DNA of 64,000 nucleotides from positions 155,489 through 219,488 of the forward strand of contig NZ_LISX01000011.1 in NCBI RefSeq assembly GCF_001905465.1, given 5' to 3'. A program made the position numbers and the translations under genes. The notes under the pieces were generated by a model. That model was not told where the DNA came from and did no database searches. It saw nothing but the letters and a program-made list of their open reading frames with translations. Each line of letters begins with the position of its first letter. Position 1 is the first letter of the stretch. Shown piece by piece: positions 1 to 6,278 of this stretch. Origin of the DNA: Kitasatospora sp. CB01950. GTDB lineage: Bacteria > Actinomycetota > Actinomycetes > Streptomycetales > Streptomycetaceae.

Positions 1-287
1 AGGTCCCCGGCACCGGCGCCGAGTTCAACCAGGCGCTGGAGAAGGCGAATCGACTCGTCGACTACTTCGAACTCGCCGAGCTGATGTGCCTGGACGCGCT
101 GCACCGCGGCGAGTCCTGCGGCGGTCACTTCCGCACCGAGTCCGCCACGCCCGACGGCGAAGCCGCCCGCCGGGACGAGGAGTTCAGCTACGCCGCCGCC
201 TGGGAGTACACCGGCGACGCACCCGTCCTGCACAAGGAAGAGCTCGTCTTCGAGCACGTCCACCCCACCCAGCGGAGCTACGCGTGA
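1..287 (+). CDS. sdhA: Succinate dehydrogenase/fumarate reductase flavoprotein subunit, C-terminal end (partial)
   Basis: Only the 3' end is in the window, read in the frame whose first complete codon is at position 3; about 94 residues remain before the TGA at 285-287. The tail contains LHRGESCGGHFRTES and a YAAAWEY segment, the usual C-terminal signature of SdhA/FrdA flavoproteins, where the Arg near the end helps bind dicarboxylate. The stop overlaps the GTG start of the iron-sulfur subunit by 4 nt (GTGA), so the two are translationally coupled. It would be the FAD-bearing catalytic subunit of complex II, acting at the cytoplasmic face of the membrane. Family identity is firm; whether the enzyme is of the SDH or the fumarate reductase class cannot be decided from the tail. 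Confidence 0.88.
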   Translation, partial: VPGTGAEFNQALEKANRLVDYFELAELMCLDALHRGESCGGHFRTESATPDGEAARRDEEFSYAAAWEYTGDAPVLHKEELVFEHVHPTQRSYA

Positions 288-1012
288 ACCTCACCCTGCG
301 CATCTGGCGCCAGCAAGGCCCGGACACCCCGGGCGAGATGACCGTCTACCAGGTGTCCGGCATCAGCGAGGACATGTCCTTCCTGGAGATGCTGGACACC
401 CTCAACGAGGAACTCATCCTGCGCGGCGAGCGGCCCGTCGCCTTCGACCACGACTGCCGCGAAGGCATCTGCGGCGCCTGCGGCATGGTCATCAACGGCC
501 AGGCCCACGGCCCCGAACGCACCACCACCTGCCAGCTGCACATGCGGCACTTCAACGACGGCGACACCATCGACGTCGAACCCTGGCGGGCCGGCGCGTT
601 CCCCGTGGTGCGGGACCTGGTGGTGGACCGCTCCGCGCTGGACCGGATCATCGGCTCCGGCGGCTACATCACCGCGCCCACCGGCTCCGCGCCCGAGGCG
701 CACGCCACCGCCGTCCCCAAGGAGGCCGCAGACCTCGCCTTCGAGCACGCCGAGTGCATCGGCTGCGGGGCCTGCGTCGCCGCCTGCCCCAACGGCTCGG
801 CGATGCTGTTCACCGCCGCCAAGGTCGTCCACCTCAACGTCCTCCCGCAGGGCGCGCCCGAACGCGCCTCGCGGGTACGGAACATGGTGGGCGCGATGGA
901 CGCCGAAGGGTTCGGCGGCTGCACCAACACCGGCGAGTGCGCCACCGCCTGCCCCAAGGGCATCCCGCTGACCGGGATCGCCCGACTCAACCGCGAATTC
1001 CTGCGGAGCTGA
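284..1012 (+). CDS. sdhB: Succinate dehydrogenase/fumarate reductase iron-sulfur subunit
   Basis: A 242-residue protein starting at GTG 284 inside the stop of the preceding flavoprotein gene. An N-terminal plant-type ferredoxin domain carries CREGICGACGM with Cys58, Cys63, Cys66 and a fourth Cys83 for [2Fe-2S]. The C-terminal domain has CIGCGACVAACP and CTNTGECATACPK, the ligands for [4Fe-4S] and [3Fe-4S]. It passes electrons from the flavoprotein to quinone. The residue before the third Cys of the second motif and the short length resemble the non-classical SdhB of actinobacteria, which usually follow a SdhC-SdhA-SdhB order. No membrane-anchor gene follows, so it presumably lies upstream of the window. 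An in-frame extension upstream of 284 exists but would overlap the flavoprotein gene deeply and is not used. Confidence 0.93.
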   Translation: MNLTLRIWRQQGPDTPGEMTVYQVSGISEDMSFLEMLDTLNEELILRGERPVAFDHDCREGICGACGMVINGQAHGPERTTTCQLHMRHFNDGDTIDVEPWRAGAFPVVRDLVVDRSALDRIIGSGGYITAPTGSAPEAHATAVPKEAADLAFEHAECIGCGACVAACPNGSAMLFTAAKVVHLNVLPQGAPERASRVRNMVGAMDAEGFGGCTNTGECATACPKGIPLTGIARLNREFLRS

Positions 1013-1049
1013 CCGGCTCGCCGTACAGCCGTCCCTGGTAGACCTCCGG

Positions 1050-1138
1050 AGCACCCCGTCCTCCTGCTCGTGCAGTCGGTACACCAGGCTGCCCGGGAGG
1101 GAGCGCGAGGGCTCCACCAACTCGGCCAGCAGGACTGC
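1050..1138 (-). pseudogene. Possible remnant of an antibiotic-biosynthesis-monooxygenase (ABM) domain protein
   Basis: On the minus strand a stretch reads LAELVEPSRSLPGSLVYRLHE. This resembles the first half of small quinol-monooxygenase-like ABM domains, where ...EPSRAEPGCLxYxxH is typical. It has no start codon of its own and runs out of family resemblance after about 30 residues. It lies in a zone that also holds broken MerR and alpha/beta-hydrolase fragments. The match is short, so the identification is tentative. Confidence 0.28.
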
Positions 1139-1140
1139 CC

Positions 1141-1260
1141 CCCTGCGTGCGCGACCGACTCACCGCCCAGCTCGCCGAACTGAACGCCAGGATCGGCGAG
1201 TTGAGCACCGCGCGGGACGCCCTCGCGGACCTCACCGCCCGGGTGTCGCAGGCTGCCTGA
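1141..1260 (+). pseudogene. C-terminal fragment of a MerR-family regulator
   Basis: The frame ending at TGA 1258-1260 reads VRDRLTAQLAELNARIGELSTARDALADL and ends in VSQAA. This is the dimerisation coiled coil and tail typical of MerR-family regulators. No helix-turn-helix domain, start codon or RBS precedes it; upstream the frame becomes meaningless. It is therefore a truncated remnant of a regulator whose N-terminal part has been deleted. It probably once controlled a neighbour such as the hydrolase remnant next to it, which is inference. Confidence 0.6.
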
Positions 1261-1267
1261 CGGTCCG

Positions 1268-1487
1268 TCAACTCGGCTGCTCGGAAAGGAAGTCGATCAC
1301 CGGGCGGGTGAAATCCCGCGGGGCTTCCTCGTGCACCAGGTGGTCCACTGGGACGGTGTGCGGGCGCGAAGTCCGCAGCCCCCAGGCCGAGTCCGTGCAG
1401 CAGCATCAGCGGGGGGCCGTCCAGCGGCCCGGCGGCCAGGCCGGTCGGTCGGATGCCGGCGGCGTCGATCAGCAGGGTCTCCGTCAT
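1268..1487 (-). pseudogene. Alpha/beta hydrolase remnant (N- and C-terminal ends with the middle deleted)
   Basis: From ATG 1485-1487 the minus strand encodes about 45 residues of a hydrolase N-terminus, including LMLLHGLGLGAADF with the oxyanion-hole HG motif. In another frame the stretch ending at TGA 1270-1268 reads PVDHLVHEEAPRDF then TRPVIDFLSEQPS, a typical hydrolase C-terminus. Together they keep roughly 70 of about 260 residues; the nucleophile and catalytic Asp are missing. The simplest explanation is one large internal deletion with a frame change. It is non-functional as seen. Confidence 0.65.
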
Positions 1488-1569
1488 GTCGGCACGCTAC
1501 TTCCGGCGTCGGCGGACACGCCCACGATCCGTCCAATGCGGAGGTTCGGTCGGCTCGGGCAGGTGTGAT

Positions 1570-1600
1570 CTGGAGTCAGATCGTCCGATCATCACTCCAG
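1570..1600 (+). promoter_or_regulatory. Inverted repeat just upstream of and touching the chaplin RBS
   Basis: CTGGAGT (1570-1576) and ACTCCAG (1594-1600) are perfect complements around a loop that itself contains GATC...GATC. The right arm overlaps the first bases of the Shine-Dalgarno sequence AGGAG (1599-1603). If transcribed, the hairpin could mask the RBS; if not, it could be an operator. No promoter was assigned with confidence. Confidence 0.4.
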
Positions 1601-1609
1601 GAGAATTCC

Positions 1610-1846
1610 ATGCGTATTCGCACGTCCCTCGCCGCCTCCGGTCTGGCCGTGGCCTGTCTGCTCGTCGGGGCGGGCTCGGCTGCCGCCGACGCCATCGCGG
1701 AAGGCGTTGCCTACGGTTCGCCCGGCGTCCTCTCCGGCAACCAGATCCAGATTCCCGTCGAGGTCCAGCTCAACATCTGCGGCAACTCCGTGGACCTCGT
1801 CGGCATCGCCAACCCCGCGTTCGGGAACATCTGCGTCAACCGCTGA
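1610..1846 (+). CDS. Short chaplin (hydrophobic aerial-hyphae/spore surface protein)
   Basis: A 78-residue secreted protein starting at ATG 1610 after RBS AGGAG (1599-1603). Residues 1-28 form a Sec signal peptide ending in AAADA. The mature part has one chaplin domain: GSPGVLSGNQIQIPVEV, then two cysteines in NICGNSVDLVG and NPAFGNICVN, which form the conserved disulfide. Chaplins assemble into amyloid-like fibrils that lower surface tension and coat aerial hyphae and spores. With a single domain and no LPxTG sorting signal it belongs to the short class (ChpD-H type), which would need cell-wall-anchored long chaplins encoded elsewhere. Two acidic or charged positions (PVEVQLN) differ from common chaplins but keep the pattern. 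Confidence 0.93.
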   Translation: MRIRTSLAASGLAVACLLVGAGSAAADAIAEGVAYGSPGVLSGNQIQIPVEVQLNICGNSVDLVGIANPAFGNICVNR

Positions 1847-1911
1847 CCGCCGTCGCTCGGGCCCGTCGCGCGAGGTGCGCAGCGGGCCCGAACGGCTGAT
1901 CTCCCGCGGCG

Positions 1912-2679
1912 CTACGCGGCGAGCGCCGCCGCTGCCGCCCGGACGAAGGCCTCCGGGTTGTCCAGCATGATGTTGTGCCCGCAGTCGGGGACGGGCACCA
2001 CCGACACTCCGGCGGCGACCAGCCCCTCCGCGCCCGGCAGCGGGCAGTCGGCCGCCGGGAAGAGGAACGTGCGCGGGACGGACAGCCCGATCAGTCGCTC
2101 CCGCACTGTCGGCGAGGTGTTGCGGGCGCTGTGGACGGCGCTGCGGTACAGCGCCTCCCGCCCGGTCAGCCGCATGGTGGACCACCAGTGCGGCCCCACC
2201 AGATCGGCGAACTCGGCCCAGCCGCCGGAGACGAACTCCTCCTCGGTGTACGCGGCGATGCCGCTGCTGCCGGGCTGTCCGGGGCGCGGGGCGGTCGGAT
2301 CGAGGTTGGCGTCGACCACCACCAGCCGGGACACCAGGTGCGGGTGCCGGTCGGCGAGGACCACCGCCACGGAGCCGCCCATGCTGTGCGCGATCACCTC
2401 GGCGCCCGTCACGCCTGCTGCTGTCAGCACGGCGGCGAGAGTGTCCGCGTGGGACTCCAGGCGGTAGTCGAAGTGGGTCGGCCGGTCGCTGAGGCCGTGA
2501 CCCAGCAGGTCCACCAGCAGCGAGCGGCGGCCGGCCAGCAGCGGGTGGACGGCCGAGGCCGCGAAGTACGCCGGGGCGCTGGACCCCAGCCCGTGCACGT
2601 AGACCCGGGCGGGCTCCTCTCCCGCGAACTCCACCCAGCGCATCCGATCGCCCTCGGGCGTCACCGTCGTGGTCTGCAC
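1912..2679 (-). CDS. Alpha/beta-fold hydrolase
   Basis: A 255-residue cytoplasmic hydrolase starting at GTG 2679. Seen motifs are VYVHGLGSS (oxyanion hole), the nucleophile elbow AHSMGGS with Ser near residue 98, and a C-terminal VPVPDCGHNIMLDNPEAF where the His completes the triad. The length and the HG..., GxSxGG and D-x-GH order are those of the haloalkane dehalogenase/epoxide hydrolase/esterase superfamily. The substrate cannot be told. It stands alone on the minus strand upstream of the polymerase gene, 75 nt away and in the same direction. An internal ATG at residue 13 is a possible alternative start. Confidence 0.85.
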   Translation of the reverse strand: MQTTTVTPEGDRMRWVEFAGEEPARVYVHGLGSSAPAYFAASAVHPLLAGRRSLLVDLLGHGLSDRPTHFDYRLESHADTLAAVLTAAGVTGAEVIAHSMGGSVAVVLADRHPHLVSRLVVVDANLDPTAPRPGQPGSSGIAAYTEEEFVSGGWAEFADLVGPHWWSTMRLTGREALYRSAVHSARNTSPTVRERLIGLSVPRTFLFPAADCPLPGAEGLVAAGVSVVPVPDCGHNIMLDNPEAFVRAAAAALAA

Positions 2680-2754
2680 AGTCCCCCAGCTCCCTCTGTG
2701 TCCCAGGAATCGACGGGGCGAGATCCTACGTTATTCGCGCGTGTGTTCGAACTG

Positions 2755-3750
2755 CTATTTCTTCCGCGCCCGGCTGGGCTGCACCCGGGCCGGCTCGCCC
2801 GGCATCTTCGGGTGGTCCGGCGGATACGGCAGATCGCCCGCGTCCTGGTGCGCGTACAGCTCCAACACCCGTTCCAGGGAGAAGCGTTGCGCCTCCATGT
2901 CGGCGTGCACGTCGCCCAGTTCGGCGAACCGCTCGGGGACGGTGCGCAGGGTGAAGTCGGCGGGGGAGACCTGTTCGACCTCGTCCCAGCGCAGCGGGGT
3001 GGAGGCGGTGGCCTGCGGGCGGGGGCGCAGCGAGTACACGGAGGCGATGGTGCGGTCGCGGGCCATCTGGTTGTAGTCGACGAAGATCCGCTCGCCGCGT
3101 TCCTCCTTCCACCACTTGGTGGTGACCTCGCCGCCGGTGCGGTGCTCCAGCTCGCGGCCGAGCGCGATGACGGCGTGCCGGCAGTCGGTGAACGTCCAGC
3201 GCGGCTCGATCGGCACGTACACGTGCAGGCCCCGGCCGCCGGACGTCTTCGGCCAGCCCGTCAGGCCGAACTCCTCCAGCAGCGGCCGCAGTTGGAGCGC
3301 AGCGCGGGCGGCGTCGGTGAAGTCGGTGCCGGGCTGCGGGTCGAGGTCGATGCGCAGTTCGTCGGGGTGCTCGGTGTCCTCGCGGCGCACCGGCCACGGG
3401 TGGAAGGTCAGGCAGCCGAGGTTGGCCGCCCACAGCACCGCGGCCTCCTCGGTCGGGCAGATCTCGTCGGCGGTGCGGCCCGAGGGGAAGGCGATCCGCG
3501 CGGTCGGCAGCCACTCCGGCAGGCCCTTCGGTGCGCGCTTCTGGTAGAAGAACTCCGCGTCCACGCCGTCCGGGAAACGCTGCAGCGTGGTCGGCCGGTC
3601 GCGCAGCCCGCGCAGCACGCCCGGGGCGACGGCCAGGTAGTACTCGGCGACGTCCCGCTTCGTGTACCCGGGCTCCGGGTAGTAGATCTTGTCCGGGTTG
3701 GTCAGCCGCACCGTCCGGCCGCCGACCTCCAGTTCCACAGCAGAAGGCAT
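2755..3750 (-). CDS. LigD-type polymerase/primase domain protein (non-homologous end joining)
   Basis: A 331-residue stand-alone polymerase of the archaeo-eukaryotic primase fold as found in LigD. Visible family blocks are LTNPDKIYYPE near the N-terminus, FFYQKRAP, LRIDLDPQPG with the two metal-binding aspartates, KTSGGRGLHVYVPI, and VDYNQMARDRTIASVYSLR. LigD-type polymerases fill and extend DNA ends, favouring ribonucleotides, in Ku-dependent repair. Start ATG 3750 is preferred because a TAGCGT -10-like box ends 7 nt upstream, suggesting a leaderless mRNA; GTG 3759 is the alternative. It is divergent from an ATP-dependent DNA ligase gene. No ku gene is in the window. Confidence 0.9.
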   Translation of the reverse strand: MPSAVELEVGGRTVRLTNPDKIYYPEPGYTKRDVAEYYLAVAPGVLRGLRDRPTTLQRFPDGVDAEFFYQKRAPKGLPEWLPTARIAFPSGRTADEICPTEEAAVLWAANLGCLTFHPWPVRREDTEHPDELRIDLDPQPGTDFTDAARAALQLRPLLEEFGLTGWPKTSGGRGLHVYVPIEPRWTFTDCRHAVIALGRELEHRTGGEVTTKWWKEERGERIFVDYNQMARDRTIASVYSLRPRPQATASTPLRWDEVEQVSPADFTLRTVPERFAELGDVHADMEAQRFSLERVLELYAHQDAGDLPYPPDHPKMPGEPARVQPSRARKK

Positions 3751-3762
3751 GCGCTCCACGCT

Positions 3763-3958
3763 AGGCCCTCTCTTTCGGATCTTGTCGGATCAGCGCGCGG
3801 TGTCGGGCGCCCGGCTGGGCGTGCCGGCGAAACGTCCTCGTACTGGGTGTACTTGGATGTTTTGCCGGTGCGTCCGTGGGGGCACCTCCCAGCCCGCCAG
3901 GGCTGGGGGAGGGATGATCCGGCGTCGCGCGCCCGGCAGGATCCGGAAGAGAGGGCCT
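3763..3958. repeat. MITE-like element: 26-bp terminal inverted repeats between the polymerase and ligase genes
   Basis: The left end 3763-3788 and the reverse complement of the right end 3933-3958 match at 23 of 26 positions; both start AGGCCCTCTCTT and continue YCGGATCYTGYCGG. The 196-bp unit has no coding capacity and fills most of the 338-bp divergent intergenic region. It contains a second hairpin around 3885-3912. The layout fits a miniature inverted-repeat transposable element derived from an IS. No obvious target-site duplication was seen. The left end abuts the -10-like box of the polymerase gene. Confidence 0.6.
3885..3912. repeat. REP-like hairpin within the MITE-like element
   Basis: CCTCCCAGCCC (3885-3895) pairs with GGGCTGGGGGAGG (3900-3912) apart from a two-base bulge. 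The core GGCACCTCCCAGCC...GGCTGGGGGAG is recalled as a common dispersed intergenic palindrome of Streptomyces genomes; that recollection could not be checked here. Confidence 0.5.
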
Positions 3959-4088
3959 GGGCGCGGGCCGCCCGCAGGCCGCGCGTTGCGCCGCTCCGGG
4001 CGTGGCGGGGGCGTTCGGACAGCTGCCGACACGCCGGGTGGGCCCGACACGCCGTGGCGCGGCGCGGGGGACAGCGACCATCGGAGGC

Positions 4089-5153
4089 ATGCAGCTACCC
4101 GTGATGCCGCCGGTCTCGCCGATGCTCGCCAAGGCGGTGGCCGCCATCCCGCCCGACATGCAGTACGAGGCGAAGTGGGACGGCTTCCGGGCGATCGTGT
4201 TCCGCGACGGCGACGAGATCGAACTCGGCTCGCGCACCGGCAAGCCGCTCACCCGGTACTTCCCCGAGGTGGTGGCGGCCGTCCGCGAGCAGCTGCCCGA
4301 ACGGTGCGTGGTGGACGGCGAGATCGTGGTCGCGCACGACGGACGACTGCACTTCGAAGAACTGCTGGAACGCATCCACCCCGCCGCGTCCCGGGTCCGC
4401 ACCCTCGCCGAACGCACCCCCGCCTCGCTGGTCGCCTTCGACCTGCTCGCCCTTGAGGACGACGACCTCACCGCCCGCCCGCTGGTCGAACGCCGCGCCG
4501 AACTCGCCCAGTTGCTCGCCGACGCGGCCCCGCCCGTCCACCTGGCCCCCGCGACCACCGACCTGGACCTCGCCCGCACCTGGTTCTCCCGCTTCGAGGG
4601 CGCTGGCCTGGACGGCGTGGTCGCCAAGCCGCTCGACGCCACCTACCGGCCCGGCGAGCGCACCATGTTCAAGGTCAAGCACGCCCGCACCGCCGACTGC
4701 GTGGTCGCCGGCTACCGCGAACACAAGAGCGGACCCGTGGTCGGCTCCCTGCTGCTCGGCCTGTACGACGCCGACGGACGCCTCCAGCACGTCGGCGTCA
4801 GCGCCTCCTTCACGATGGCCCGACGGGCCGAACTCGCCGAGGAACTCGCCCCGTTGAGACTGGACGCCGAGGACCTGGGCGGCCACCCGTGGGCGGCCTG
4901 GACGGACGAACGGGCCCAGGCGGAGGACCGGCTGCCCGGCGCGGTCAGCCGCTGGACCGGCAAGAAGGACCTGTCCTGGGTGCCGCTGCGCCCCGAACGG
5001 GTGGCCGAGGTCGGCTACGACCACATGGAGGGCACCCGCTTCCGGCACACCACCCGGTTCAAGCGCTGGCGGCCGGACCGCACACCGGAGAGCTGCACGT
5101 ACGCACAGCTGGAGGAGCCGGTCTCCTACGACCTGGGCGAACTGCTGCGCTGA
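4089..5153 (+). CDS. ATP-dependent DNA ligase (LigD ligase-domain type)
   Basis: A 354-residue ligase. The adenylation motif I EAKWDGFRA places the nucleotidyl-accepting lysine at residue 29. Further motifs are ELGSRTGKPLTRYFPE, VVDGEIVVAHDGRLHFEELL (motif III), LDGVVAKPLDATY (motif IV) and MFKVKHARTADCVVAGYREHKSG (motif V), followed by an OB-fold domain. It seals nicks with ATP and, with the divergent polymerase, forms a split version of LigD. The start is uncertain: GGAGG (4083-4087) lies only 1 nt before ATG 4089, while GTG 4101 and ATG 4104 have better spacing, but MQLPVMPPVSPMLA looks like a natural family N-terminus. Its 3' end overlaps the convergent regulator by 28 nt. Confidence 0.9.
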   Translation: MQLPVMPPVSPMLAKAVAAIPPDMQYEAKWDGFRAIVFRDGDEIELGSRTGKPLTRYFPEVVAAVREQLPERCVVDGEIVVAHDGRLHFEELLERIHPAASRVRTLAERTPASLVAFDLLALEDDDLTARPLVERRAELAQLLADAAPPVHLAPATTDLDLARTWFSRFEGAGLDGVVAKPLDATYRPGERTMFKVKHARTADCVVAGYREHKSGPVVGSLLLGLYDADGRLQHVGVSASFTMARRAELAEELAPLRLDAEDLGGHPWAAWTDERAQAEDRLPGAVSRWTGKKDLSWVPLRPERVAEVGYDHMEGTRFRHTTRFKRWRPDRTPESCTYAQLEEPVSYDLGELLR

Positions 5154-6109
5154 GCGGCGCCCGGTCCGGTCGGCACGGCGCCCGGTGGGACCAGCACGGC
5201 GAAGCCGTCCAGCAGGCGCTGCAGGCCGAACTCGAAGAGCTGGTCGAGGTCGAAGTCGTAGCCCTCGCGGGTGAGCCGGAGGAAGGTCGGGTACGCGGCG
5301 ACCAGGTCCAGGAACAGGGCCTCCTGCTGCGCCATCCAGGCCTCGGCGTCCTGCCCGGTGGCGGCCTCGGCGGCGGCCTCCATCTCCAGGTTGAGCGCCG
5401 TGCCGCGGACGTAGTTGAACAGCGACAGGTACACCGTGAACGCCGTCGGCAGGTCCAGGCCCTCGGCGACCATGGTGGACAGCATCCACTCGCCGAACGG
5501 TAGCGCGTTGCCGATCGGCTGGGGGCGGGTCAGCGACAGCGCCGACGCCAGCCAGGGGTGCGCGCGGAACAGGTCCCACATCAGGCGGGCGGCCAGCTCC
5601 AGCCGGGGCCGCCAGGGCAGTTCGGCGTCGGCGTCGGAGAACGCGACGGGGGCGAAGACCTGTTCCATCATCAGGGTGACCAGGCCGTCCTTGTCCGGGA
5701 CGTGCCGGTACAGCGACATGGTGGCGGCGTCCAGCTCGGCTGCGACCCGGCGCATCGACAGGGCTTCGAGGCCCTCCGCGTCCGCGATCTCCACCGCCGC
5801 GGCGACGATCCGATCCGTCGTCAGGCCGCCCTCCGCGGCGGGCCGGCGGGGGATCTGCCGTTCGCCGGCGGCCGGGCGGGACGGGGGCCGCACGGGTGCG
5901 TCGGCGTCGGCGACCACCGTGCCGACGCCCGGAACCGCCCGGACCAGGCCCTGGCCGCGCAGCTCCGCCAGCACCTTGGTGGCGGTGGCCATCGCCACGT
6001 TCCACCGGCGGGTGATCTCCCGGGTGGACGGCACCCGGTCGCCGGGCCGCAGCTCGCCGCGCTCGATGTGCTGCCGCAGTTCGCCCGCGATCTGCTCGTA
6101 GCGGTCCAC
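5126..6109 (-). CDS. Double-HTH transcriptional regulator: GntR domain fused to a TetR domain
   Basis: A 327-residue protein starting at GTG 6109, chosen because GGAGG lies 8 nt upstream; GTG 6118 is too close to it. Residues 1-70 are a GntR winged helix (YEQIAGELRQHIERGELRPG, PSTREITRRWNVAMATA). Residues about 95-310 form a full TetR-like protein with its own HTH (TDRIVAAAVEIADAEG...SMRRVAAELDAATMSLYRHV) and a ligand-binding TetR C-terminal domain. It would bind palindromic DNA and release it on ligand binding. It is divergent from the flavin monooxygenase gene, and GCACTAGTGC palindromes lie between them, so it very likely controls that gene and itself. The 3' end overlaps the convergent ligase gene. 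Confidence 0.9.
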   Translation of the reverse strand: MDRYEQIAGELRQHIERGELRPGDRVPSTREITRRWNVAMATATKVLAELRGQGLVRAVPGVGTVVADADAPVRPPSRPAAGERQIPRRPAAEGGLTTDRIVAAAVEIADAEGLEALSMRRVAAELDAATMSLYRHVPDKDGLVTLMMEQVFAPVAFSDADAELPWRPRLELAARLMWDLFRAHPWLASALSLTRPQPIGNALPFGEWMLSTMVAEGLDLPTAFTVYLSLFNYVRGTALNLEMEAAAEAATGQDAEAWMAQQEALFLDLVAAYPTFLRLTREGYDFDLDQLFEFGLQRLLDGFAVLVPPGAVPTGPGAAQRSSSPRS

Positions 6110-6122
6110 CCGCTCCACCTCC

Positions 6123-6134
6123 GCACTAGTGCAC
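6123..6134. promoter_or_regulatory. Palindromic operator half (site 1) by the GntR/TetR regulator start
   Basis: GCACTAGTGCAC contains the perfect 10-bp palindrome GCACTAGTGC and sits 14-25 nt upstream of the regulator's GTG. The same palindrome occurs twice, overlapping, at 6196-6213. Placement suggests autorepression. Confidence 0.6.
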
Positions 6135-6195
6135 CAGTCGGCCCATGCTAGCTGCCGAGGCCGGTGCCGCACCAGGGCTCGGGCCTCTCCGGGGC

Positions 6196-6213
6196 GCACT
6201 AGTGCACTAGTGC
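6196..6213. promoter_or_regulatory. 18-bp palindromic operator (site 2) between regulator and monooxygenase
   Basis: GCACTAGTGCACTAGTGC is a perfect 18-bp palindrome made of two overlapping GCACTAGTGC units. It lies 29 nt upstream of the -35-like box of the monooxygenase gene and 87 nt upstream of the regulator start. The recurrence of the motif only in this divergent region argues that it is the binding site of the adjacent GntR/TetR regulator. Confidence 0.68.
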
Positions 6214-6241
6214 GGCAGCTCGGGAATCCGTGATTAATTGC

Positions 6242-6278
6242 TTGCGCAGTGCGGTGCGTACAGCGTACGTTCAGTGGC
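6242..6278 (+). promoter_or_regulatory. Promoter of the flavin monooxygenase gene, probably leaderless
   Basis: TTGCGC (6242-6247) and TACGTT (6266-6271) are spaced 18 nt and fit a housekeeping sigma factor. The -10 box ends 7 nt before ATG 6279, so transcription would begin at or next to the start codon. There is no Shine-Dalgarno sequence. Confidence 0.5.

Noticed and set aside
278..1120. Long minus-strand ORF over sdhB
   Set aside because: It is antisense to the iron-sulfur gene, whose cluster motifs are unmistakable; the antisense frame is Gly/Asp/Val-rich shadow sequence.
1141..1260. Intact small MerR-like gene
   Set aside because: No start codon, RBS or HTH domain precedes the C-terminal coiled coil.
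3763..3958. Complete insertion sequence
   Set aside because: No transposase ORF within the inverted repeats; it is too short.
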